Notes under the pieces: generated by a model
Databases searched by the model: none
The model's input: the letters and a program-made list of their open reading frames with translations, nothing else
What the model was told of the DNA's origin: nothing
Program-made: the position numbers and the translations under genes
Assembly: GCA_947176545.1 (NCBI GenBank)
Contig: CAMWRB010000074.1
Location: forward strand, 1-6,362
Reading direction: 5' to 3'
Length of the DNA stretch: 6,362 nucleotides
Origin: an uncultured Porphyromonadaceae bacterium
GTDB taxonomy: Bacteria; Bacteroidota; Bacteroidia; Bacteroidales; Muribaculaceae
Shown: positions 1 to 5,606 of the stretch, piece after piece
Position numbering within the stretch: position 1 is the first letter of the stretch
Layout of the letters: each line of letters begins with the position of its first letter

Positions 1-68
1 TCCCAACGTTCCGTGAGGACATCAGTACGGAGTTGAACTGTCGTCTCTCTTATTTTTTCGCTATCCAT
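1..68 (-). CDS. 5' end of an unidentified gene (partial)
   Basis: Reading leftward, an ATG at 66-68 opens a frame with no stop to the window edge. It gives 22 residues beginning MDSEKIRETTVQLRTDVLTE. The same frame has a stop at 87-89, so the gene cannot start much further upstream; a GTG at 81-83 is the only other candidate start. The ATG lies 23 bp after the stop of the CxxC metal-binding protein on the same strand, a spacing that suggests co-transcription. The visible part is charged and hydrophilic, with no signal peptide or membrane segment. I do not recognise the family from so few residues, and no function is offered. Confidence 0.55.
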   Translation of the reverse strand, partial: MDSEKIRETTVQLRTDVLTERW

Positions 69-91
69 ATCACGGGAATACACCGCTCAAA

Positions 92-307
92 TCAACGTTG
101 TATCCACGCGCCTTTGAAACCGGTCTCGGCTATTGCAGCCTCGACTTTGGCGGCATGTTCGGCATCTTCCGGCAGGCCGTGAACCTCCAGCACTTTATCT
201 GCTGTATTCAAATCCATTGACCATTGTGCATTCGGAAAACGTGAACGCATTCCCTCAAGTATGGTTGCCTCACAATGAGCGCACTTGGCATTTGTCTTAA
301 ATTGCAT
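92..307 (-). CDS. Small heavy-metal-associated (HMA) domain protein, 71 aa
   Basis: A stand-alone HMA-type domain. The start MQFKTNAKCAHC carries a CxxC pair (Cys9, Cys12) in the loop after the first beta strand, where HMA domains bind Cu(I) or other soft metals. Near residues 29-42 the WSMDLNTADKVLEV stretch matches, from memory, small HMA proteins common in Bacteroidales. The end (AIAETGFKGAWI) fits the second helix and last strand of a ferredoxin-like fold. The frame is open to an ATG at 365-367, but I choose the ATG at 305-307: it gives the family's usual length, starts right at the first strand, and follows an A/T-rich leader; the extra 20 residues look non-domain. It has no signal peptide, so it is probably a cytosolic metallochaperone or metal-sensing protein. 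It lies 64 bp after the rRNA methyltransferase gene with no visible promoter of its own. The metal and partner are unknown. Confidence 0.85.
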   Translation of the reverse strand: MQFKTNAKCAHCEATILEGMRSRFPNAQWSMDLNTADKVLEVHGLPEDAEHAAKVEAAIAETGFKGAWIQR

Positions 308-371
308 AACTGTAATATTTTTTAATAAACAACATCTTCCCCATCTCAACCGAACTTCCCCAAACAATCTC

Positions 372-1784
372 CTATATCCTTATCCTCCAATGCTGCGGCA
401 GCATATTGTTCGCCCGGTTACCCAGATTCTTGACCAATCCGAGGGGGTGACCCTTATAGCTCACGCAGACATATCCCCGCGCCACATCAGGCGCAAGAAC
501 CAAGGCCTCGCGTCTGAGATATCTCAAAGCCTCCTCCTCTGTCAATTCAACAATCGGGAACGCATCACGGTTTATCAAATCCGACAACACCACACGCGAA
601 TCCGGTATTATATTCTTATCCTTGATGACACCTACCGGCAGACCTGCACCGGTAATCTTTATTCCGGCATTGCGGATGGTCTCCAAAAGCGGGTTCATAG
701 CTTTCGGGAGTCCAGTCGCCATACTCTCCCCCGCTATCATATCCACATCGGGTGCCAGCCAGTCGGGCGCTTTTAACCCCTTGACACTATTATCATGCCT
801 GCCACCCTTCATGCGTCTACTGTCGCGTGGCTTCAGCGGCGTTGTCACCTCATCATCGGAAGGACGTCTGAACACACAGACATACAGTCCCTCTCCCTCG
901 GTCAGATGAGGCATAAATCTAAGCCCGAGATGTCCCTCCCCGACTCCCCGCGCGGCTTGTTCAACCCCTCTGAGCGGCAACTCCACCGGCTCAAAACCCA
1001 ACACATCCCTGATATAGCGGGCATTATCCTCATCCTCAGCGGTATTGAACGTACAGGTGGAATATATCATGTATCCTCCGGGACGTACGCAGCGGCTGAC
1101 GTTATCCAATATATCACGCTGCAGTCGGGCACACTGCCCGACCAATCTTTCAGACCATTGCGCGCGCGCATCCTCATCTTTACGCATCATACCCTCTCCC
1201 GAACAGGGGGCGTCAATCGCCACTATGTCAAAGATACCGGTCAGACGCCCGTATGCTCCGGCATCATCGCCGGTCATAATCACATTGCCGAATCCCCACT
1301 TCTCCAGATTCTCACGCAATATATTGCCACGTCGCGGGTCGTACTCATTGGCGACCAACTGAGCGTCATCCGGCAAGGCATTAACCATAGCTGTGGTCTT
1401 GCCACCGGGAGCGGCACAGAAGTCGAGTACACGCAGCGGTCTTGAAGTTCGTCCATCAACATCATCGGAGAGCAGTACGACAAGTGATGAAACTATCGCA
1501 CTATAGACCATCGACGAAGCATCCTGAACATAGAATACACCGGCATGCAACAACGGATTGAGAGTAAATTTCGGACGCACCGACAACCGTCTCCCCTCCG
1601 GACACCATTCCACAACACTCATATCTTCATACATACCGGTCATCTCGTCCGGAGTGGCTTTGCGTATATTATACCGCAGGGATACTCCCGGGGGTGTGTC
1701 AAGCGATGCTATCAGAGCGTCGCTGTCTATACCCTCGACACGCTTTATCATTTCTACAAATCCCGCCGGTATCGGTCTCTCCAT
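372..1784 (-). CDS. rsmF: RsmF-like 16S rRNA (cytosine-C5) methyltransferase
   Basis: A NOL1/NOP2/Sun-family RNA m5C methyltransferase of 470 aa, close to E. coli RsmF (YebU) in length and layout; RsmF methylates C1407 of 16S rRNA using SAM. Visible motifs in order: PPGVSLRYN (31-39), HAGVFYVQDASS (80-91), the SAM-binding motif I DFCAAPGGKTT (121-131), acidic NEYD (146-149) for the SAM ribose, motif IV DAPCSGEGMMRKD (191-203) with Cys194, and motif VI STCTF (242-246) with Cys244. Two cysteines are the hallmark of m5C enzymes: the motif VI Cys attacks C6 and the motif IV Cys helps release. Residues about 280-470 match the RsmF C-terminal RNA-binding part, ending in a PUA-like module (GYVCVSYKGHPLGLVKNLGN). 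The ATG at 1782-1784 follows an A/T-rich leader. It is probably the first gene of a leftward unit with the HMA protein. The exact target base is inferred from the family. Confidence 0.92.
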   Translation of the reverse strand: MERPIPAGFVEMIKRVEGIDSDALIASLDTPPGVSLRYNIRKATPDEMTGMYEDMSVVEWCPEGRRLSVRPKFTLNPLLHAGVFYVQDASSMVYSAIVSSLVVLLSDDVDGRTSRPLRVLDFCAAPGGKTTAMVNALPDDAQLVANEYDPRRGNILRENLEKWGFGNVIMTGDDAGAYGRLTGIFDIVAIDAPCSGEGMMRKDEDARAQWSERLVGQCARLQRDILDNVSRCVRPGGYMIYSTCTFNTAEDEDNARYIRDVLGFEPVELPLRGVEQAARGVGEGHLGLRFMPHLTEGEGLYVCVFRRPSDDEVTTPLKPRDSRRMKGGRHDNSVKGLKAPDWLAPDVDMIAGESMATGLPKAMNPLLETIRNAGIKITGAGLPVGVIKDKNIIPDSRVVLSDLINRDAFPIVELTEEEALRYLRREALVLAPDVARGYVCVSYKGHPLGLVKNLGNRANNMLPQHWRIRI

Positions 1785-1851
1785 AGTTTCTTATTTTAAT
1801 TAGGAGTCTTTCACACAAATCTTTCAAACAGATAATGTAGAAATCTCTGTC

Positions 1852-1872
1852 ATGCCCGATGCTGACGGGCAT
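1852..1872 (-). promoter_or_regulatory. Hairpin at the predicted 5' end of the rsmF-like mRNA
   Basis: A perfect 7-bp inverted repeat, ATGCCCG (1852-1858) and CGGGCAT (1866-1872), with a 7-nt loop. It lies immediately downstream, on the minus strand, of the -7 box at 1876-1883, so it would fold at or very near the 5' end of the transcript. No T-run follows on either strand, so it is not an intrinsic terminator. It could be a 5' stabilising stem-loop or an operator; the function is inferred. Confidence 0.4.
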
Positions 1873-1875
1873 TTA

Positions 1876-1883
1876 CAAAGTTA
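1876..1883 (-). promoter_or_regulatory. -7 box of the promoter for the rsmF-like gene
   Basis: Read on the minus strand this is TAACTTTG, an exact match to the Bacteroidota TAnnTTTG -7 element. Transcription would start near 1870, leaving a 5' UTR of roughly 85 nt before the ATG at 1784. I see no good TTTG -33 element at the usual spacing, so the call rests on the -7 box and its position. Confidence 0.5.
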
Positions 1884-1961
1884 ATCATTATTTCCGGTCA
1901 GATATGGCGGGGAATAATAAAAATCTTAATGTTTGGGAAGCCGGCATTGAAAAATTATAGT

Positions 1962-1969
1962 TATCTTTG
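1962..1969 (+). promoter_or_regulatory. -7 box of the promoter for the RsmI-like/WalJ-like unit
   Basis: TATCTTTG is an exact TAnnTTTG -7 element on the plus strand. A TTTG at 1932-1935 is the only -33 candidate and at 26 bp is further away than ideal. The start would be near 1975, giving a 5' UTR of about 70 nt to the ATG at 2044. The box lies about 80 bp from the oppositely oriented -7 box at 1876-1883. Confidence 0.55.
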
Positions 1970-2043
1970 TCTTATCTTCGCGCGATAATACATGCACTTG
2001 TGATGGCGTCTTGACTTTACAAATCGTCTTAAACTGAGTATAA

Positions 2044-2859
2044 ATGCAAAACAATCAGCCTCTCGCAGAGACAACCGGAATTTCTTTAACTCCTGCATTA
2101 TATCTCATTCCGTCGGATATGAGTGAAGGGACTGTCGACTCTGTCATACCCCCGCGGAATCTTCATATACTCAGCAACGTCAGGCATTTTATTGTAGAAA
2201 ATGTACGCGAGGCACGACGCTTCATTAGGCGCGCGCTCCCTCAGGCTGATATATCGGGACTTCATTTTGAAGAACTCAACCGCCACACCGACCTCAACAA
2301 TATTTCGCATTGGCTTGACCCTTTGAGACAAGGATTGCCTGTCGGATTGCTCAGTGACGCGGGCTGCCCGGCTGTCGCCGACCCCGGTGCGGTGATTGTT
2401 GATATTGCACAGCGTGAACACCTCAAGGTTGTACCCCTCGTCGGCCCCTCATCCATCCTTCTGGGACTGATGGCCTCCGGATTTAATGGACAAGGGTTTA
2501 CCTTTCACGGCTATCTCCCCATCGATGAGCGCCAACGTGTCGCAGCCATCAGAGCCCTGGAGGACTCATCGTCCCGTCACGATATGACTCATATCTTTAT
2601 CGAGACACCATATCGCAACAACAGGTTGCTTCGCACACTCATCGCAAACCTTCGCGACGACACACGTATATGTGTGGCTGCTGACCTGACACATCCCACC
2701 GATGAATCTGTCATATCACAGACCGTAAGCCGGTGGAAAACGAATATCAATAACACTGATTATGACAAGCGTCCCGCCGTATTCCTAATCTATGCGGGAC
2801 ACTTCCGGGCCGCCCGGACTCATGCCGGACAGAAAAATGCCTATAGACGCAAAGCCTGA
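2044..2859 (+). CDS. RsmI-like SAM-dependent methyltransferase (tetrapyrrole methylase fold)
   Basis: A 271-aa protein of the corrin/porphyrin methylase fold, in the branch holding RsmI, which 2'-O-methylates C1402 of 16S rRNA. Landmarks: ALYLIPSDMSEG (18-29), HFIVENVREARRFIR (48-62), LLSDAGCPAVADPGA (102-116) as the RsmI-type SDAGxPxxxDPG signature, the SAM-pocket stretch VGPSSILLGLMASG (133-146), FHGYLP (154-159) and FIETPYRNN (185-193). This matches a Bacteroidota family usually annotated only as SAM-dependent methyltransferase. Canonical RsmI has an EDTR motif where this protein has VENVREAR, so substrate identity with RsmI is not assured and no symbol is given. The ATG is the only in-frame Met before the domain and leaves about 17 extra N-terminal residues. 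The tail (about 255-271) is basic and probably disordered. Its stop lies 20 bp before the next gene, indicating an operon. Confidence 0.88.
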   Translation: MQNNQPLAETTGISLTPALYLIPSDMSEGTVDSVIPPRNLHILSNVRHFIVENVREARRFIRRALPQADISGLHFEELNRHTDLNNISHWLDPLRQGLPVGLLSDAGCPAVADPGAVIVDIAQREHLKVVPLVGPSSILLGLMASGFNGQGFTFHGYLPIDERQRVAAIRALEDSSSRHDMTHIFIETPYRNNRLLRTLIANLRDDTRICVAADLTHPTDESVISQTVSRWKTNINNTDYDKRPAVFLIYAGHFRAARTHAGQKNAYRRKA

Positions 2860-2879
2860 GAAGACCCTTACACCTGACT

Positions 2880-3878
2880 ATGAGAAAAAGAGATAAAATC
2901 TTATTTGAAGGACAATATACACTGCCATTCGAGGAGTTGCAACTACCTCCGGTCATCACTAAAAACGCTGCCGACGGCATACATTCACGCACTTCTGAGA
3001 CTCTCCGCCCCCAAAACGTCAATGACAATCCCGCCAACAGACATTTCATCTATATCTCATTCGGCTCGGGTTCTTCGGGCAACAGCTGCTATATCGGCAA
3101 CAATAATGAAGGCATCATCGTAGACGCCGGCGTACGTGCCGAGGACATAACACGCGAACTCGCCGCCAATGGCATTCCGATGACTAAGGTTAAAGGCATT
3201 CTGCTGACCCACGACCACTCCGACCATGTCAAGTATGCTTATACATTGTTGAGGGGCAACCGGCACCTGAGGCTTTATTGCACCAACCGGGTGCTCAACG
3301 GCCTGCTCCGACGCCACGGCATCTCAAAACGTATCAAGGATTATCACATCCCTATCTTCAAGGAAATTCCGTTCATGATTGGAGCTCTCGGTATCACAGC
3401 CTTTGACGTGCCGCATGACGGTACTGACAATATGGGGTTCTCCATCAACTATGACAACCGCAATTTCGTCTTGGCCACCGACTTGGGAGCCGTCACCGAG
3501 AGAGCGCACTACTATATGTCACGGGCCAACTATCTGGTCATCGAGGCCAACTACGACCTCCGAATGCTGCTCAACGGCTCATACCCCGAATATCTCAAAG
3601 CCCGCATTCAGACCGAACGCGGTCATCTCAACAATCTTGACACCGCGCGGTTTCTGGCAGAAATCATCAACCCTGCACTCAAGTACATTTTCCTCTGCCA
3701 CCTGAGCAAGGATAACAACACCCCGGAGATAGCATTGCGTACCGTGCGTGAAGCTCTCGAACTGAGAGGTATCAAGGTAGGCTCAGCACAGGAGACTATC
3801 GCTGACCGGCAGGCCGACGTACAGCTGATGGCCCTCCCCCGCTACGATGCGACACGCCGCTTCATCTTCCGCCCCTGA
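2880..3878 (+). CDS. WalJ/YycJ-like metallo-beta-lactamase-fold hydrolase
   Basis: A metallo-beta-lactamase-fold hydrolase of the YycJ/WalJ group, which contains dinuclear metal phosphodiesterases and exonuclease-like enzymes. The core begins at FGSGSSGNSCYIG (61-73). Metal ligands are visible: THDHSDH (His111, His113, Asp115, His116), His179 in PHDG, Asp201 in ATDLG and His274 in CHLSKDNN. GHLNN (249-252 region) and EANYDLRMLLNGSYP (222-236) are family signatures, as I recall them. The C-terminus (LMALPRYDATRRF) also fits Bacteroidota members. All core catalytic residues are present, so it should be active. The oddity is about 58 residues before the core, where family members usually start almost directly at the SGSSGN strand; there is no in-frame Met between residue 1 and residue 101, so the extension is needed for an ATG start. 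The gene is 20 bp downstream of the RsmI-like gene. The physiological substrate is unknown; a role in DNA repair or cell-wall signalling is known only for relatives. Confidence 0.9.
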   Translation: MRKRDKILFEGQYTLPFEELQLPPVITKNAADGIHSRTSETLRPQNVNDNPANRHFIYISFGSGSSGNSCYIGNNNEGIIVDAGVRAEDITRELAANGIPMTKVKGILLTHDHSDHVKYAYTLLRGNRHLRLYCTNRVLNGLLRRHGISKRIKDYHIPIFKEIPFMIGALGITAFDVPHDGTDNMGFSINYDNRNFVLATDLGAVTERAHYYMSRANYLVIEANYDLRMLLNGSYPEYLKARIQTERGHLNNLDTARFLAEIINPALKYIFLCHLSKDNNTPEIALRTVREALELRGIKVGSAQETIADRQADVQLMALPRYDATRRFIFRP

Positions 3879-3890
3879 ATAATTCGCTAT

Positions 3891-3917
3891 TCCAATCGTA
3901 AGCTGTATTACGTTGGA
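3891..3917. other. Imperfect hairpin between two convergent genes
   Basis: TCCAA plus CGTAA (3891-3901, with T3896 bulged) pairs with TTACG plus TTGGA (3908-3917) around a 6-nt loop. It sits in the 82-bp gap between the stops of the hydrolase and Abi-like genes, where a shared terminator is expected. No T-run follows on either strand, so it is not a canonical intrinsic terminator; a 3'-end stabilising or Rho-assisted role is possible. Confidence 0.35.
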
Positions 3918-3960
3918 TGGCAATAAGTATGGGAGAATAAATACCTGAAATACGTATAGA

Positions 3961-4662
3961 TTATAGTCCTGCTTTCAACTCATTTATACGGTCGCAGACA
4001 CTACTGACATGGTCCAAGCCATACAGCAAGGAGTTGCAGTCTACGTCCATCCACGAAAAGAGTGTCTTAATTTTGTTATATACATTTATGACATAGGATG
4101 TGTCTATTGTAGATGTATGGGAGGCAAAACAGATTGTCTCGTGATGTGCTATGCGGTTACGTAGCGAATTGACCTTATCCAGTTCATTGAAAATATATGA
4201 CTGATTATACTGCATATCCCTTGACGAGCGTGGTTTCCGGGGAAAAATGGAAAGGAGATTACGCCCGGTAACTCGGTATTGAATAGGAGAGAACATATAT
4301 TTCCAGATACCGAATTCCATCTCAGCCAAAAGTTTGTGGTGGGTGTATGACTGAGATTGCTGTAACTTGCGATGTGCATAGGTAATGATGTCACGCGTCT
4401 TTCTCAAAATCGATTCAGTGAATACTCCATCCGGCATTATGGAATCACGCAACCAGTCAGCTCCAAGATTCTCGGTCAATTTACGGTCAATGGCATTGCG
4501 CAATGCGACCTCGAAGCAGCTTACTATGGTAAACATCTCTTGTGAAATCTGAAGATTGTAACGATATAGCGTCATCGCTTTGCGAGTATCGCCCCCACAT
4601 GCTTTAACATAACGTTCCATGCGTTGCGGGGACATGATTTTCTCGAAGTCAGCATATTTCAT
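3961..4662 (-). CDS. Abi-family (Abi_2/AbiF-like) HEPN protein
   Basis: A 233-aa protein resembling Abi_2 abortive-infection proteins (AbiD/AbiF type). The N-terminal part has MSPQRMERYVKACGGD (10-25) and LYRYNLQISQEMF (32-44) leading into FEVALRNAIDRKL (50-62), the helical pattern seen in this family. The key feature is SLRNRIAHHE (166-175): Arg168 and His173 form the R-x4-H motif of HEPN RNase domains. The active-site residues are intact, so an RNA-cleaving, growth-arresting activity against phage infection is a reasonable inference; it has not been shown for this protein. It has no signal peptide or membrane segment and is predicted cytosolic. Three 60-base lines sampled in the gene are 37-48% GC against 50-53% in the neighbouring hydrolase gene, suggesting transfer. 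A divergent promoter and terminator defining a small RNA lie just upstream. The ATG at 4660-4662 follows an A-rich leader. It could instead be an uncharacterised HEPN protein outside defence. Confidence 0.85.
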   Translation of the reverse strand: MKYADFEKIMSPQRMERYVKACGGDTRKAMTLYRYNLQISQEMFTIVSCFEVALRNAIDRKLTENLGADWLRDSIMPDGVFTESILRKTRDIITYAHRKLQQSQSYTHHKLLAEMEFGIWKYMFSPIQYRVTGRNLLSIFPRKPRSSRDMQYNQSYIFNELDKVNSLRNRIAHHETICFASHTSTIDTSYVINVYNKIKTLFSWMDVDCNSLLYGLDHVSSVCDRINELKAGL

Positions 4663-4692
4663 TTGTAATTAACAATCTTTTTGACGTATAAT

Positions 4693-4723
4693 TTTGTTAC
4701 TAAGATAAAATACACTATCTTTG
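4693..4723 (+). promoter_or_regulatory. Strong promoter for a putative small RNA
   Basis: TTTG (4693-4696) and TATCTTTG (4716-4723) are separated by 19 bp, matching the Bacteroidota -33/-7 layout. It is the only promoter in the window with both elements well placed. It reads rightward, away from the Abi-like gene, with a predicted start near 4727-4731. No protein-coding gene lies on the plus strand downstream. Confidence 0.7.
4700..4707 (-). promoter_or_regulatory. Possible degenerate -7 box for the Abi-like gene
   Basis: On the minus strand this reads TATCTTAG, one mismatch from TAnnTTTG. It would start transcription near 4695, about 33 nt before the Abi-like ATG. A TTG on the minus strand at 4724-4726 is a weak -33 candidate. 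No exact -7 box exists elsewhere in the 141-bp gap on this strand. The box sits inside the spacer of the divergent promoter, so the two probably could not be occupied together. Confidence 0.3.
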
Positions 4724-4728
4724 CAATG

Positions 4729-4777
4729 TTGAATCCCGGTAGCCCCTGTATATCAAGCTATCGGGTTTTGTTTTTTT
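4729..4777 (+). ncRNA. Putative small RNA divergent from the Abi-like gene
   Basis: The unit is bounded by a well-formed promoter (4693-4723) and an intrinsic terminator (4735-4777), predicting an RNA of about 45-50 nt; the 5' end is uncertain by a few bases. Most of it is one stem-loop: CCCGGTAG (4735-4742) pairs with CTATCGGG (4758-4765), including one G-U pair, around a 15-nt loop, CCCCTGTATATCAAG. A short single-stranded 5' leader precedes it. It is immediately upstream of a HEPN Abi-like gene but on the opposite strand. From memory, AbiF-family genes are reported to lie beside a conserved small RNA (abiF RNA motif), proposed to act as an RNA antitoxin; I cannot verify that this RNA belongs to that class. 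If the Abi mRNA began upstream of 4777, for example by read-through from the lipoprotein gene, this RNA would also be antisense to its leader. Confidence 0.55.
4735..4777 (+). terminator. Intrinsic terminator of the small RNA
   Basis: An 8-bp stem with one G-U pair (4735-4742 with 4758-4765) is followed at once by TTTTGTTTTTTT (4766-4777). The U-tract is on the plus strand only; on the minus strand the bases after the stem are mixed, so it would not efficiently stop transcripts from the lipoprotein gene. Confidence 0.7.
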
Positions 4778-4803
4778 AAGGTTTTAGAACACTTGGAATT
4801 AAT

Positions 4804-5367
4804 TCACGCTTTGCGCTTGGAGACTATGCGGATGGACATGAGCGGGCCTTCAAGGCCGTTGGTGGTCTTGCCTAAGCGTGTCTCGAAGCGTAGATAACCC
4901 GTGCCGAAGTCATATACCGACAGCTCCGCCTCGTCATCATCTTCATACTCATCGGATGCTATCTGGTCAGTCGGACGGACATCCGTCTGCTCGATAATAT
5001 AATTCTCCAAATCATCCGGAAAAAGGTCACCTAAATATACATTGCGGATTACGACCTCGTCTGCAGAAAGCACATCTACATTCCAGACACCGGGAGTGCC
5101 CTGAAGGTCTGTATACAGCGGCCGGCCCACACCATCGGTCAGCACGCCCTCATAATCATAATAGACTGAATCGAGCGGTTCATTGACCTTGACGGCATCG
5201 ATGATGGAGCGAACCGTCATTACTATATCATTATCAGCGTGAAAGTCCTCTTCGGGCAACGTATCACTGTTAGTGTCCGAATGGCTGCGACCACTACACC
5301 CTGTCAAAATCATGCTTCCGAAACAAACCGTCATTACCAACACGGTTTTTATCAGCAAAGAGTACAT
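4804..5367 (-). CDS. Acidic lipoprotein of unknown function
   Basis: A 187-aa protein with a type II signal peptide: a short N-terminus with Lys7, a hydrophobic stretch (about 8-20) and the lipobox LTGC (21-24), so Cys24 would be lipidated. The residues after it (SGRSHSDTNSDTLPEEDFHADND) are hydrophilic and acidic, a plausible flexible tether, but they do not form the tight S/K-plus-acidic run typical of the Bacteroidota surface-export signal; the final side of the membrane is uncertain. Residues about 50-125 contain predicted strands and helices (DSVYYDYEGVLTDGVGRPLY, VLSADEVVIRNVYLGDLF). A very acidic stretch, SDEYEDDDEAE, lies at 138-148, and the last 40 residues look like beta strands. 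I recognise no domain family. It has its own -7 box upstream and a 141-bp gap before the Abi-like gene, so a functional link to the latter is not implied. Confidence 0.8.
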   Translation of the reverse strand: MYSLLIKTVLVMTVCFGSMILTGCSGRSHSDTNSDTLPEEDFHADNDIVMTVRSIIDAVKVNEPLDSVYYDYEGVLTDGVGRPLYTDLQGTPGVWNVDVLSADEVVIRNVYLGDLFPDDLENYIIEQTDVRPTDQIASDEYEDDDEAELSVYDFGTGYLRFETRLGKTTNGLEGPLMSIRIVSKRKA

Positions 5368-5431
5368 CGTGATTAGATATGTAAATACTACGTAAAACGA
5401 TATTTATTCAACGTGTCATTCTAAAAGCATG

Positions 5432-5439
5432 CAAAGATA
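5432..5439 (-). promoter_or_regulatory. -7 box of the lipoprotein promoter
   Basis: On the minus strand this reads TATCTTTG, an exact TAnnTTTG element. The predicted start is near 5425, leaving about 57 nt before the ATG at 5367. The -33 element is not convincing. Confidence 0.55.
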
Positions 5440-5606
5440 ATCATAATTTCCGACAACATTAACTTTTTTTAAGATTTATTGAAGAAAGCGGAGCAATCAG
5501 AACATTGAGCGGAATATTCATAGGAATTGACGATAATCGAGCAAAACGAATTAGGATTTCCGGTATCAAAATTGGAATCATTATAGACCTGCCTGCGGAT
5601 AATTAA

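Noticed and set aside
308..367. A 20-residue longer N-terminus for the HMA protein
   Set aside because: The extra residues do not fit the HMA fold, and the shorter start gives the normal size with an A/T-rich leader. It remains possible but less likely.
285..1445. Long plus-strand frames opposite the RsmF-like gene
   Set aside because: They overlap a gene whose motifs are clear on the minus strand; their translations show no family signature and reflect codon bias of the real gene.
3379..3705. A 108-codon plus-strand frame inside the hydrolase gene
   Set aside because: The hydrolase frame holds all metal ligands through this region, so the overlapping frame is a shadow.
4735..4765. The hairpin as terminator for the lipoprotein gene
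   Set aside because: On the minus strand no T-run follows the stem; the U-tract lies only on the plus strand, so it fits the divergent small RNA instead.
4726..4779. A 17-codon frame inside the small RNA (MLNPGSPCISSYRVLFF) starting with an ATG 3 bp after the -7 box
   Set aside because: The start would be at or before the transcript's first base with no ribosome site, and the frame simply runs through the hairpin and U-tract. It is probably chance.
3879..4803. Flanking direct repeats or an integration site around the Abi-like gene
   Set aside because: Only short A/T-rich similarities near the edges (around 3878 and 4800) were seen, no longer than expected by chance, and there is no integrase, transposase or tRNA.
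5459..5581. A 40-codon minus-strand frame with an ATG start in the gene-free region
   Set aside because: Its composition is dominated by Ile, Leu and Pro with no domain sense, no promoter or ribosome site precedes it, and the opposite strand is equally open, which points to chance.
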